Part shown: in pieces, positions 7,639-14,885 of the stretch | Layout: every line of letters starts with the position of its first letter | Numbering within the stretch: the stretch's first letter is position 1 | Assembly (NCBI RefSeq): GCF_022346185.1 | Contig: NZ_JAKRMS010000036.1 | Location: forward strand, 1-32,251 | DNA: 32,251 nt | Source: Cellulomonas sp. ACRRI | GTDB taxonomy: Bacteria; Actinomycetota; Actinomycetes; Actinomycetales; Cellulomonadaceae | Direction: 5' to 3' | Program-made: the position numbers and the translations under genes | Notes under the pieces: generated by a model | Database searches by the model: none | The model's input: the letters and a program-made list of their open reading frames with translations, nothing else | Told to the model about the DNA's origin: nothing

Positions 7639-8725
7639 AGGCGATCAGGCCGACCGAGCGCAGCTCCACGGTGAGGTCCTGGGGGTTCGTCGCCACGCCG
7701 AGGGCCTCGTCGTACGTCACGGTGCCGTCCGCGACGAGGCGCACGAGGTGCTGGTCGAAGGTCTGCATCTTGTAGTAGTCGCCCTGCTTGATGAGGTCGA
7801 GCAGGGGCTCGCTGCCGGCGGGGTCGACGATCGCCTCGGCGGTGCGGCCGGTGTTGACCAGCACCTCGACGACCGCCGTCCGGCCCCCGCCGTCCGCCTT
7901 GCGGACCAGCCGCTGGGAGACGATGCCGCGCAGCGCCTGCGCCAGCGCGACGCGGATCTGCTGCTGCTCGTGCGGCGGGAAGAAGTCGACGATGCGGTTG
8001 ACGGACTCGGCGGCGTCGATGGTGTGCAGCGTCGACAGCACCAGGTGCCCGGTCTCCGCGGCGGAGAGCGCGGCGCGGACCGTCTCCACGTCGCGCATCT
8101 CGCCGACGAAGATCACGTCCGGGTCCTGCCGCATGGCGGCGCGCAGGGCCACGGTGAAGTCGGCCGTGTCCTGCCGGATCTCGCGCTGGGAGACGATCCC
8201 GCGCTTGTCCGGGTGCAGCACCTCGATGGGGTCCTCGATGGTCACGATGTTCGCCTCGCGCACCGTGTTGATCAGGTCGATCATCGACGCCAGCGTGGTC
8301 GTCTTGCCCGAGCCGGTCGGGCCGGTGACGAGCACGAGCCCGCGCGGCTCGAGGGCGAGCTCCCCCAGCACGTCCGGCAGACCCAGCTCGGACAGCGACT
8401 GTGCGCCCATCGCGACCAGGCGGAACACCAGGCCGTACGTGCCGCGCGCCTGGTACGCGTTCACCCGGAACCGGCCGACGCCCGACAGGGAGAACGCGAA
8501 GTCCGCCTCGTGCGTGCGGACGAACGTCTCGGTGAGGTCCTCCGGGAGCACCTCGCCGAGCATGTGCTCGGTGTCCCGCGGCTTCAGCACGGGGACCTGC
8601 AGCCGGCGCAGCCGGCCGTCGACCCGGACCCGGGGCTCGGACCCGACCTTGACGTGCAGGTCGGAGCCGCCGGCCTGGGCCAGGGCGTGCAGGAGGGGGA
8701 CGACGGACTGCGGCTGCTCGCTCAC
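7637..8725 (-). CDS. PilT/VirB11-type ATPase (twitching motility retraction ATPase-like)
   Basis: 362 residues from the GTG at 8725 (reading VSEQPQSVVPLLHAL). The frame runs further upstream, but that part has no similarity. An N-terminal PAS-like half (LAQAGGSDLHVKVGSEPRVRVDG) is followed by a RecA-type core. It has Walker A GPTGSGKTTT at 135-144, an Asp box (VTIEDPIEVLH), a Walker B region (RQDPDVIFVGEMRD), a His box (TGHLVLSTLHT), and a PilT-like C-terminal LIKQGDYYKMQTFDQHL. It matches PilT more closely than PilB or GspE, having no N-terminal MshEN domain and a similar length. No pilin, PilB or PilC gene is in the window, so its partners must lie elsewhere. The start has only weak Shine-Dalgarno support. 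Confidence 0.93.
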   Translation of the reverse strand: MSEQPQSVVPLLHALAQAGGSDLHVKVGSEPRVRVDGRLRRLQVPVLKPRDTEHMLGEVLPEDLTETFVRTHEADFAFSLSGVGRFRVNAYQARGTYGLVFRLVAMGAQSLSELGLPDVLGELALEPRGLVLVTGPTGSGKTTTLASMIDLINTVREANIVTIEDPIEVLHPDKRGIVSQREIRQDTADFTVALRAAMRQDPDVIFVGEMRDVETVRAALSAAETGHLVLSTLHTIDAAESVNRIVDFFPPHEQQQIRVALAQALRGIVSQRLVRKADGGGRTAVVEVLVNTGRTAEAIVDPAGSEPLLDLIKQGDYYKMQTFDQHLVRLVADGTVTYDEALGVATNPQDLTVELRSVGLIA

Positions 8726-8856
8726 ACGGGTCTGATCGGCCGGTACGCCCCGGTCCTTGAACCATCGGTGCGGACGAGCAGCACGGATGTGGGACCATGG
8801 AGGGTCCCCGGGCGGCTGTACCGCCGTGCCGGTCAGTCTCACCAGGGAGAAGTTCC

Positions 8857-8931
8857 ATGAGCAAGCGTGGCCGCAAGCGCCGTTCCCGCGCCGGGAACGG
8901 CGCCAACCACGGCAAGCGCCCCAACGCCTGA
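8857..8931 (+). CDS. 50S ribosomal protein bL37 (24 aa)
   Basis: ATG at 8857 to TGA at 8929-8931, 24 residues, preceded by AGGGAGA. The sequence starts MSKRGRKRRSR and ends NHGKRPNA. It matches the tiny basic protein bL37 seen in mycobacterial ribosome structures, which has the same length and the same MxKRGRKxR start and ANHGKRPNA end. It is usually missed by gene callers because of its size. It is monocistronic, divergent from the pilT-like gene, and followed 29 bases later by a strong hairpin. Half of the residues are Lys, Arg or His, fitting an rRNA-binding role in the large subunit. Confidence 0.88.
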   Translation: MSKRGRKRRSRAGNGANHGKRPNA

Positions 8932-8956
8932 GCGTCGGGCGGCGCAGCCGCACAGC

Positions 8957-8990
8957 ACGAGGGCCCGGTGCGACGCACCGGGCCCTTCGT
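8957..8990. terminator. Terminator between convergent bL37 and rsrA
   Basis: GGGCCCGGTGC (8961-8971) and GCACCGGGCCC (8975-8985) form a perfect 11-bp stem with a 3-base loop, flanked by ACGA and TTCGT. It lies between the bL37 stop (8931) and the rsrA stop (9006), so it can serve both strands. Confidence 0.85.
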
Positions 8991-9005
8991 CGTGCTCGGG
9001 GCGGA

Positions 9006-9308
9006 TCAGAGGGTCCGCGTCACCCGCAGCGTGGTCAGCTGCGCGTGGATCTTCACGCGCAGGTCCGCCGGGGCCTTGTCCTGGCAGCACCGCTTCACGA
9101 GCTCCTTGAGCATCGTCTCGACGGCGATCTCGTCCAGGCACGGCCGGCAGTCCTCGATGTGCTGCCGCACCTGCTCGGCGTCCCCCGGCTCCAGCTCGCG
9201 GTCCACGTAGGCGAACAGCCGCCCCAGCGCCTGCTCGCAGTCCGGGCCGCAGCCCCCCGCGTCCCCTGCCGCCGGCGTCGACGTCCCCGCGGCGTCCCAG
9301 CCCGTCAT
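9006..9308 (-). CDS. rsrA: Zinc-binding anti-sigma factor RsrA (mycothiol-system anti-sigma-R)
   Basis: 100 residues from the ATG at 9308, which overlaps the sigR stop (TGATG), so the two are coupled. The zinc anti-sigma motif H50-x3-C54-x2-C57 is present, along with Cys20, Cys24 and the pair Cys74-Cys75. Shifted by 13, these match the redox cysteines and zinc ligands of Streptomyces coelicolor RsrA (C11, H37, C41, C44, C61, C62). In that protein oxidation forms a disulfide, expels zinc and releases SigR. This copy therefore keeps the full thiol-switch set. It acts in the cytosol by sequestering SigR. Confidence 0.95.
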   Translation of the reverse strand: MTGWDAAGTSTPAAGDAGGCGPDCEQALGRLFAYVDRELEPGDAEQVRQHIEDCRPCLDEIAVETMLKELVKRCCQDKAPADLRVKIHAQLTTLRVTRTL

Positions 9309-9961
9309 CGTGCCCTCCTCGACGATCCCGTGCCGTCCCCGCCCTCGGCGGTCGCGGCGCCCCCTGCCGGCACGAGCCCCCGGTCGCGCGCGTAGTCGGT
9401 CAGCATGTCGCGCAGCTGACCCCGCCCGCGGTGCAGCCGGGACATCACCGTCCCGATCGGGGTGCCCATGATCTCGGCGATCTCCTTGTAGGCGAACCCC
9501 TCGACGTCCGCCAGGTACACGGCGATCCGGAAGTCCTCCGGCAGCCGCGCGAGCGCGTCCTTCACGTCCGAGTCCGGCAGGTGGTCGAGCGCCTCCGCCT
9601 CGGCGGAGCGCAGGCCCGTCGAGGAGTGCGACTCGGCGCGCGCGATCTGCCAGTCCTCGATCTCGTCCGCCTGGGACTGCTGCGGCTCGCGCTGCTTCTT
9701 GCGGTACGTGTTGATGAACGTGTTGGTGAGGATCCGGTACAGCCACGCCTTGAGGTTCGTGCCCGGCCGGTACTGGTGGAAGGCGGCGAACGCCTTGGCG
9801 AACGTCTCCTGGACCAGGTCCTCGGCGTCCGACGGGTTCCGGGTCATGCGCAGGGCGGCGCCGTACAGCTGGTCCAGGTAGACCAGCGCCTCGGCCTCGA
9901 ACCGCTCGCTGCGCGCCGCGTCGTCCTCGGACTCGGGGGCGCGTGTGGTGTCCTCGCTCAT
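9305..9961 (-). CDS. sigR: RNA polymerase sigma factor SigR/SigH (ECF, thiol-oxidative stress)
   Basis: 218 residues from the ATG at 9961 ([11 protein letters not shown]). Region 2 reads [31 protein letters not shown]...[22 protein letters not shown]. Region 4 reads [41 protein letters not shown]. Together with the overlapping rsrA this is the SigR/SigH thiol-stress sigma factor, which controls thioredoxin, mycothiol and protein-quality genes. The frame stays open upstream. A second ATG at 10066 would add 35 residues (MSCSTLDRP...) and lies within about 10 bases of a SigR-type -10 element. That resembles the longer SigR isoform known in S. coelicolor. I annotate the short form and describe the long one in the findings. 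Confidence 0.95.
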   Translation of the reverse strand: MSEDTTRAPESEDDAARSERFEAEALVYLDQLYGAALRMTRNPSDAEDLVQETFAKAFAAFHQYRPGTNLKAWLYRILTNTFINTYRKKQREPQQSQADEIEDWQIARAESHSSTGLRSAEAEALDHLPDSDVKDALARLPEDFRIAVYLADVEGFAYKEIAEIMGTPIGTVMSRLHRGRGQLRDMLTDYARDRGLVPAGGAATAEGGDGTGSSRRAR

Positions 9962-9969
9962 CACCACCG

Positions 9970-9975
9970 AGCCTA
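9970..9975 (-). promoter_or_regulatory. Candidate housekeeping -10 element for short sigR
   Basis: TAGGCT on the minus strand ends 8 bases before the sigR ATG. This fits a TANNNT -10 box and an almost leaderless transcript. No clear -35 is seen, and the ATG has no good Shine-Dalgarno, so a leaderless-type start is the simplest reading. Confidence 0.5.
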
Positions 9976-10075
9976 GTGCGCGCGCGGGCGCCGGGCCGCC
10001 CGGGCGGGGCAGCACGGCGACGCCGCCGGTCACGGCGGTCGGCCGGTCGAGGGTGGAACAGCTCATGGACGGCAC

Positions 10076-10103
10076 AACGTGAGCGGCCCCCCGGGGCATT
10101 CCC
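10076..10103 (-). promoter_or_regulatory. SigR-dependent promoter upstream of sigR (autoregulation)
   Basis: On the minus strand GGGAAT (plus 10098-10103) is followed by 18 bases and CGTT (plus 10076-10079), the GGGAAT-N18-cGTT pattern of SigR/SigH promoters. The -35 lies within a short palindrome, CCCCCGGG/CCCGGGGG. The expected transcription start falls at about 10066-10070, at an in-frame ATG. Confidence 0.8.
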
Positions 10104-10128
10104 GGGGGCGTGGGGCCCGTCGCGCCGC

Positions 10129-10134
10129 TAGGTT
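10129..10134 (+). promoter_or_regulatory. Candidate -10 element of the DoxX-like gene
   Basis: TAGGTT, with a predicted start near 10141 and a 40-base leader ending in the AGGAGG ribosome binding site at 10170-10175. No -35 match is seen. Confidence 0.45.
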
Positions 10135-10180
10135 GGGCGGCAGGCGTCCGTGCGTCGCGGACGGCCCCGAGGAGGACGTC

Positions 10181-10759
10181 ATGCTGCTGCGCCGCATCGC
10201 CCGACCGCTGTTCGCGTCGTGGTTCCTGAGCGAGGGGGTCGACGCGCTGCGCCGGCCGGCCGCGCACGTCGCGGTCGCCCGGGGTGCGGTCGACCGGCTG
10301 ACCGCCACCGTGCCCCGCGGCGCCCTGGGCGGCGCGCTGGACGCGTACCGGCACCCGTCGGACGCGCAGCTCACGACGGTGGTGCGGGCGCACGGCGGCG
10401 CGACGGCGCTCGCCGCCCTGCTGCTCGCGACCGGGCGCGCGCCCCGGGCGTCCGCCCTCGCCCTCGCGGCGCTGACCCTGCCGCTCGCCGCCGCCGACGC
10501 GCCGGCCTCCCGCAAGGAGCGCGGCCAGCTGTCCGAGCAGGAGAAGAAGGACCGCAAGGCCCGGTTCCTGCGGGGCCTCGCGCTGAGCGGGGGTGCGCTG
10601 ATCGCCGCCGCCGACACCGCGGGCCGGCCGTCCGTGCGCTGGCGCGTCGAGCACGCCCGGGCCACCCGCGCCGCGACCGCCAAGGCCGCCGCCGCCGCGG
10701 CGACGGCCGCGGCGGCGAAGAAGGCCGCGTCGAAGAAGATCGCGGACGCGGTGCACTGA
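10181..10759 (+). CDS. DoxX-family membrane protein
   Basis: 192 residues from the ATG at 10181, six bases after AGGAGG. An in-frame GTG at 10079 is ignored because it lacks a ribosome binding site and lies upstream of the -10 element. [29 protein letters not shown] is the usual DoxX opening. It is followed by hydrophobic helices at ~80-113 ([34 protein letters not shown]) and near 140-150. The last ~35 residues are an Ala/Lys-rich low-complexity tail ([19 protein letters not shown]). DoxX proteins are small inner-membrane proteins, some linked to thiol/redox stress with a sulfurtransferase and SodA in mycobacteria. Its position divergent from sigR agrees with that. Its exact role is unknown. 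Confidence 0.85.
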   Translation: MLLRRIARPLFASWFLSEGVDALRRPAAHVAVARGAVDRLTATVPRGALGGALDAYRHPSDAQLTTVVRAHGGATALAALLLATGRAPRASALALAALTLPLAAADAPASRKERGQLSEQEKKDRKARFLRGLALSGGALIAAADTAGRPSVRWRVEHARATRAATAKAAAAAATAAAAKKAASKKIADAVH

Positions 10760-10823
10760 CGCGCGGCACCGGCGCGGCGCCTCGTGGGCCGGACGCCCGG
10801 GCCGGGGTGCCGCGCGCCCCCGA

Positions 10824-10829
10824 TAGCCT
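10824..10829 (+). promoter_or_regulatory. -10 element giving a leaderless aroA transcript
   Basis: TAGCCT ends 7 bases before the aroA ATG, and no Shine-Dalgarno lies between them. Transcription would start at or next to the A of ATG. Confidence 0.6.
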
Positions 10830-10836
10830 GACGGCC

Positions 10837-12138
10837 ATGAGCTCCGAGGTCCTCCCCGCCACCGCGCCCGACTGGGCCGCCCCGACGGCGACCGGCCCCC
10901 TGGACGCGACCGTCGAGGTCCCCGGGTCCAAGTCGCTGACCAACCGCTACCTGGTGCTCGCCGCCCTCGCCGACGGCCCCGGGCGGCTGCGCGGCGCGCT
11001 GCGGTCCCGGGACACGCTGCTGATGGCGCAGGCGCTGCGCGACCTGGGCACGACCATCGAGGACGACCCCGACGCGCCCGGCGACTGGCTGGTCACCCCG
11101 GGCGCGTTCCGCGGGCCGCGCGCGGTCGACTGCGGCCTCGCCGGCACCGTCATGCGGTTCCTGCCCGCCGTGGCGGCCCTCGCGGACGGGGACGTGCGGT
11201 TCGACGGCGACGCCGGCGCGCGCGTGCGGCCGATGGGGCCGGTGCTCGCGGCGCTGCGGGCGCTCGGCGTCGGCGTCACCGAGCACGGCGAGCCGGGCCA
11301 CCTCCCGTTCACCGTGACCGGCACCGGCTCCGTGGAGGGCGGCGCCGTGGACGTCGACGCGTCGGGCTCCTCGCAGTTCGTGTCCGGCCTGCTGCTCACC
11401 GCGCCCCGGTTCGCGCGCGGCCTGACCATCCGGCACACGGGGCCGACGCTGCCGAGTCTGCCGCACATCGAGATGACCGTCGCCGCGATGCGGGCGGCGG
11501 GCGTGGTCGTCGACGACTCCGTGCCCACGGTCTGGCAGGTCGAGCCGGGTCCGGTCGCCGCGCGCGACGTGCGCGTCGAGCCCGACCTGTCCAACGCGGC
11601 GCCGTTCCTGTGCGCCGCGCTGGTCGCCGGCGGCACCGTGCGGGTGCCCGGCTGGCCCGCCGCCACGACCCAGCCCGGCGGCCTGCTGCCCGGCATCCTC
11701 GAGCAGATGGGCGCGACCACCCGGCTCGAGGGCGACGTGCTGTCGGTGACCGGCACCGGGACCGTCCGCGGGGTCGACCTCGACCTGCACGCGGCGGGCG
11801 AGATCGCGCCGACGATCGCGGCGATCGCCGCCCTCGGCGACTCCCCCACCCGGCTGCGCGGCATCGCGCACCTCCGCGGGCACGAGACCGACCGGCTCGC
11901 CGCGCTGTCCGCCGAGATCACCCGGCTCGGCGGGCAGGCCGAGCAGACCGCCGACGGCCTGGTGATCACGCCGCGCCCGCTGCACGCCGGCACGGTCCGG
12001 ACCTACGCGGACCACCGGATGGCGACCTTCGGCGCGCTGCTCGGCCTGGCGGTCCCCGGCGTGCTGGTCGAGGACGTCGCCACGACCGCCAAGACCATCC
12101 CGGACTTCGTCGGGCTGTGGGACGGGATGCTCGCGTGA
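10837..12138 (+). CDS. aroA: 3-phosphoshikimate 1-carboxyvinyltransferase (EPSP synthase)
   Basis: 433 residues, the normal length, from the ATG at 10837. It joins phosphoenolpyruvate to shikimate-3-phosphate in the shikimate pathway. Visible family blocks are [22 protein letters not shown] (Lys32, Ser33, Arg37), [65 protein letters not shown] and [15 protein letters not shown]. In the phosphoenolpyruvate loop the common GNAGTAMRP is GLAGTVMRF, so the Pro that follows the Arg is Phe here. The gene starts a plus-strand group aroA-rsgA-hisN next to sigR, a common actinobacterial order. Transcription is probably leaderless. Confidence 0.97.
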   Translation: MSSEVLPATAPDWAAPTATGPLDATVEVPGSKSLTNRYLVLAALADGPGRLRGALRSRDTLLMAQALRDLGTTIEDDPDAPGDWLVTPGAFRGPRAVDCGLAGTVMRFLPAVAALADGDVRFDGDAGARVRPMGPVLAALRALGVGVTEHGEPGHLPFTVTGTGSVEGGAVDVDASGSSQFVSGLLLTAPRFARGLTIRHTGPTLPSLPHIEMTVAAMRAAGVVVDDSVPTVWQVEPGPVAARDVRVEPDLSNAAPFLCAALVAGGTVRVPGWPAATTQPGGLLPGILEQMGATTRLEGDVLSVTGTGTVRGVDLDLHAAGEIAPTIAAIAALGDSPTRLRGIAHLRGHETDRLAALSAEITRLGGQAEQTADGLVITPRPLHAGTVRTYADHRMATFGALLGLAVPGVLVEDVATTAKTIPDFVGLWDGMLA

Positions 12139-12169
12139 CCGGGGCCGCGACGAGCGGGGGTCGCTGACC

Positions 12170-13216
12170 GTGGCCCGCCGCGCGCTCGACGAGTCGGACG
12201 TCCGGGTCCGGCCGAACCGCCGGGGCACCCGCCCCCGGACCAAGACCCGCCCGGAGCACGCCGACGCCGACCGTGCGCTGGTCACCGGCGTCGACCGGGG
12301 GCGGTACACCGTCCTGGTCGACCCCGACGGGCCGGACGAGCGCGTCGCCGTCGCGATGAAGGCGCGCGAGCTGGGCCGCGAGCGGGTCGTGCCGGGCGAC
12401 CGCGTCGACCTGGTGGGCGACACCTCCGGGGCGGGGGGATCCCTCGCGCGCATCGTGCGGATCGTCGAGCGCAGCACCGTGCTGCGCCGCACCGCCGACG
12501 ACACCGACCCGGTCGAGCGGGTCATCGTGGCCAACGCCGACCAGCTCGTCGTCGTCACCGCCCTCGCCGACCCCGAGCCGCGGACCCGGATGATCGACCG
12601 GTGCGTGGTCGCCGCGTACGACGCCGGGATGGACGTGCTCCTCGCGCTGACGAAGGCCGACCTCGCGGACCCCGCGCCGCTGCGCGCGCTGTACGAGCCG
12701 ATCGGCGTCCGGGTGGTCGTCAGCTCGCGGACCGACGAGGCCGCGATCGAGGGGCTGGCCGAGGTGCGCGACGCGCTCGCCGGGCGGATGTCCGTGCTGG
12801 TCGGGCACTCGGGCGTCGGGAAGTCGACGCTGGTGAACGCGCTGGTGCCGGACGCGCTGCGGGCGGTGGGCGTGGTCAACGACGTGACCGGGCGCGGGCG
12901 GCACACGTCCACGTCGGCGGTCGCCCTGCGCGTGCCCGGGGAGCCGGGCACCTGGGTCATCGACACCCCGGGCGTGCGGTCGTTCGGGCTGGCGCACGTC
13001 GAGCCGGACCACCTGCTCGGCGCGTTCGCCGACCTGGCCGAGGTCGCCGAGGACTGCCCGCGGGGCTGCACGCACGCCGCGGACGCGCCGGACTGCGCCC
13101 TCGACGAGTGGGTCGAGGCCGCGCCCGACGACGAGACCCGCGAGGCGCGGACCGCGCGGGTGGACTCGTTCCGGCGGCTGCTGGCGAGCCGCTCGTCCGC
13201 CCCCGACGCGGGCTGA
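12170..13216 (+). CDS. rsgA: Ribosome small-subunit-dependent GTPase A
   Basis: 348 residues from the GTG at 12170, 31 bases after aroA. An N-terminal OB-like domain (VTGVDRGRYTVLVDP...VVPGDRVDLVGD) precedes a circularly permuted GTPase. Its motifs come in the order G4 (LTKADL), G5, G1 (GHSGVGKSTLVNAL), G2 (GRGRHTST) and G3 (DTPGVRSFGL). The C-terminal zinc knuckle is DCPRGCTHAADAPDC. This is the RsgA/YjeQ enzyme that checks and releases late 30S assembly intermediates. The first ~30 residues are Arg-rich (RVRPNRRGTRPRTKTR), as in actinobacterial members. The ribosome binding site is weak, so translation may rely on coupling to aroA. Confidence 0.95.
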   Translation: MARRALDESDVRVRPNRRGTRPRTKTRPEHADADRALVTGVDRGRYTVLVDPDGPDERVAVAMKARELGRERVVPGDRVDLVGDTSGAGGSLARIVRIVERSTVLRRTADDTDPVERVIVANADQLVVVTALADPEPRTRMIDRCVVAAYDAGMDVLLALTKADLADPAPLRALYEPIGVRVVVSSRTDEAAIEGLAEVRDALAGRMSVLVGHSGVGKSTLVNALVPDALRAVGVVNDVTGRGRHTSTSAVALRVPGEPGTWVIDTPGVRSFGLAHVEPDHLLGAFADLAEVAEDCPRGCTHAADAPDCALDEWVEAAPDDETREARTARVDSFRRLLASRSSAPDAG

Positions 13217-13228
13217 GGCGCCACCCGG

Positions 13229-13293
13229 CGCCGAGGCTGCACCAGCAGCGCGGTTCGCGCGCCGGGAGCGGCGCAGGTGCGGCGACCTCGGCG
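13229..13293. repeat. CGCCGAG-tipped imperfect palindrome (copy 3, degenerate)
   Basis: CGCCGAGG (13229-13236) and CCTCGGCG (13286-13293) are exact reverse complements. The next bases (CTGCAC and GTGCGGCGA) continue the pairing imperfectly. Its length of 65 bp is close to the 66 bp of the element at 5161, and it fills the rsgA-hisN gap. The arms are shorter and less regular than in the first two copies. Confidence 0.4.
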
Positions 13294-13308
13294 GACGTCT
13301 CGGCCCGA

Positions 13309-13314
13309 TAGGTT
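13309..13314 (+). promoter_or_regulatory. -10 element giving a leaderless hisN transcript
   Basis: TAGGTT ends exactly 6 bases before the hisN ATG (GGGCGC between), leaving no room for a ribosome binding site. The same TAGGTTGGGCG string precedes the DoxX-like gene at 10129. Confidence 0.65.
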
Positions 13315-13320
13315 GGGCGC

Positions 13321-14115
13321 ATGACCCGGTACGACGACGACCTGCGCCTCGCCCACGTGATCGCCGACCAGGTGGACGGGCTCACCATGTCGCGGTTCAA
13401 GGCGCAGGACCTCCGGGTCGAGACGAAGCCCGACCTCACCCCCGTCTCCGACGCCGACCGCACCGCCGAGGAGCTGATCCGCGCGCAGCTGTCCCGGGCC
13501 CGCCCGCGCGACGCCGTCCACGGCGAGGAGATGGCCGACACCGGCCACGGCCCGCGGCGCTGGGTGGTCGACCCGATCGACGGCACGAAGAACTTCGTCC
13601 GCGGCGTGCCCGTCTGGGCGACCCTGATCGCGCTGCTCGACGGCGACGAGGTCGTGGTCGGCCTGGTGAGCGCGCCCGCGCTGGGCCGCCGGTGGTGGGC
13701 CGCCGTCGGGTCCGGCGCGTGGACCGGACGCTCGCTCGCGGCCGCCACGCGGCTCCAGGTGTCCGAGGTCGGCCGGCTCCAGGACGCGTCGCTGTCCTAC
13801 TCGAGCCTGAGCGGCTGGGAGGAGCAGGGGCGCCTGGAGCACTTCCTCGACCTGACCCGGCGCGTGTGGCGGACGCGCGGGTACGGCGACTTCTGGTCGC
13901 ACGTGCTGGTCGCCGAGGGCGCGGTCGACCTGTCCGCCGAGCCCGAGCTCGCGCTGCACGACATGGCTGCGCTGGTGCCGATCGTCACGGAGGCCGGCGG
14001 GCGGTTCACGTCCGTCCAGGGCGTCGACGGGCCGTTCGGGGGCAGCGCGCTGGTGAGCAACGGGCGCCTGCACGGGGCGGCGCTGCAGGTGCTCGACCCG
14101 CTGATCGAGCACTGA
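13321..14115 (+). CDS. hisN: Histidinol-phosphatase, inositol monophosphatase type
   Basis: 264 residues from the ATG at 13321. It carries the Mg2+-binding motifs of the inositol-monophosphatase superfamily: GEEM (residues ~72-75), DPIDGTKNFVRG (~84-95) and the C-terminal LHDMAALVPIVTEAGG. The last is a variant of WDxAAxxPIvxEAGG with His in place of Trp. Actinobacterial HisN proteins of this type remove phosphate from L-histidinol phosphate in histidine synthesis. The gene order aroA-rsgA-hisN supports this call over a general inositol phosphatase. The message is probably leaderless, and a hairpin follows the stop. Confidence 0.92.
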   Translation: MTRYDDDLRLAHVIADQVDGLTMSRFKAQDLRVETKPDLTPVSDADRTAEELIRAQLSRARPRDAVHGEEMADTGHGPRRWVVDPIDGTKNFVRGVPVWATLIALLDGDEVVVGLVSAPALGRRWWAAVGSGAWTGRSLAAATRLQVSEVGRLQDASLSYSSLSGWEEQGRLEHFLDLTRRVWRTRGYGDFWSHVLVAEGAVDLSAEPELALHDMAALVPIVTEAGGRFTSVQGVDGPFGGSALVSNGRLHGAALQVLDPLIEH

Positions 14116-14119
14116 CCCG

Positions 14120-14162
14120 CCCGGGGCGCCGGCCCGCCGGTGACGGGGTCGGCGTCCCCGGG
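14120..14162. terminator. Terminator between convergent hisN and DUF6912 gene
   Basis: CCCGGGGCGCCG (14120-14131) pairs with CGGCGTCCCCGGG (14150-14162), 12 bp with one bulged base. It occupies nearly the whole 55-base gap between the two stop codons. Confidence 0.65.
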
Positions 14163-14170
14163 GCACGGCG

Positions 14171-14656
14171 TCAGCGCGGGATGCCCGCGAGCTCCGTCGC
14201 GTCGTACCAGAGCAGGTCGCGCTCGGCGAGGGCGTCGAGCGCGGCGTCGTCGCCGTCGAGCGCGCGGGCGACCTCGTCCTTCGCGGCGGGCTCGTCCACG
14301 TGCGCGCACACCACGGCGTCCAGCGTCGCCGGGGCCGTCAGCGTCACCAGGCTCGCGGCCTCGTCGTCCACGCCCGCGCCCTCGTCCGGCGCCCCGTCGC
14401 GCACCGCGTCGTCCGGCACCTCGACGGTCACCACGAGCCGCAGGCCCGGCGCGTCCGGCCGGGACGCCAGGAGCACGAGCGCGTCGTCGGCGGCCATGAG
14501 CTGCGCGGCGAACTCGACCCCCTCCTCGTCCTCGTCGGGCAGCAGCGCGGTCAGCGCCGGCGTGACGGCGTGGGCGCGGCGCGGTGCCGCGAGCGGGCCG
14601 CGGCCGCCCAGCAGGTCGTCGAGCTCGTCCAGGGTGGCAGGCAGGTAGAGGCGCAC
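14171..14656 (-). CDS. DUF6912-family protein
   Basis: 161 residues from the GTG at 14656, reading (M)RLYLPATLDELDDLLGGRGPL. That start fits the family opening MRVYLPATLxxL. The protein is small, acidic and soluble, with HAVTPALTALLPDEDEEGVEFAAQLMAADDAL near the N-terminus and ALDALAERDLLWYDATELAGIPR at the end. I recall this as the DUF6912 family, found near secA in many Actinobacteria. Its function is unknown, and it has no signal peptide or membrane span. CACACT lies 6 bases before the GTG, which could be a weak -10 of a leaderless message. Confidence 0.75.
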   Translation of the reverse strand: MRLYLPATLDELDDLLGGRGPLAAPRRAHAVTPALTALLPDEDEEGVEFAAQLMAADDALVLLASRPDAPGLRLVVTVEVPDDAVRDGAPDEGAGVDDEAASLVTLTAPATLDAVVCAHVDEPAAKDEVARALDGDDAALDALAERDLLWYDATELAGIPR

Positions 14657-14840
14657 GGGACCAGTGTGCCGCCCGGGACGGCTCGCCGCGCACACCGCCG
14701 ACGAATCCGGGCGAGTCCGGCGCGTCGGGCGCGACCCGCCGGTGGTTGTCCCCAGGTGGCACGAACCTCGCTGGCGCGGGGGCGCCGGTGAGCGGTACAT
14801 CTGGGCGCGGCGGGGGGCCGAGCGACGAAGGAGGTCACCC

Positions 14841-14885
14841 ATGAGAAGGCACGTCACCAGCACGACCACGACCGGCGTCCCGTGA
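14841..14885 (+). CDS. 14-residue leader peptide overlapping the Rv3235-like gene
   Basis: ATG at 14841 to TGA at 14883-14885, reading MRRHVTSTTTTGVP. A near-perfect Shine-Dalgarno, AAGGAGGT (14828-14835), lies 5 bases upstream. The TGA overlaps the GTG of the next gene (GTGA). That gene has no ribosome binding site of its own, so ribosomes finishing this peptide probably restart there. The four threonines in a row could be an attenuator-like feature or chance. It is likely a coupling device rather than a functional protein. Confidence 0.65.
   Translation: MRRHVTSTTTTGVP

Noticed and set aside
8757..8800. Promoter of bL37 built on TTGAAC
   Set aside because: TTGAAC is a fair -35, but no -10 hexamer lies 16-19 bases downstream.
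6728..8860. 710-codon open frame opposite the DUF4097 and pilT genes
   Set aside because: Low-complexity antisense shadow. The minus-strand genes have clear family motifs and ribosome binding sites.
10055..10081. Plus-strand SigR-type promoter (GGAAC-N19-GTG) for the DoxX-like gene
   Set aside because: The -10 reads GTG rather than GTT and the spacing is long. The TAGGTT at 10129 is a better candidate.
10063..14166. 1,367-codon open frame opposite aroA, rsgA and hisN
   Set aside because: Antisense shadow with His/Arg/Gly-rich sequence and no domains. All three sense genes are complete and well conserved.
14780..14805. Promoter of the leader ORF using TACATC
   Set aside because: It does not end in T as TANNNT requires and has no -35 partner.
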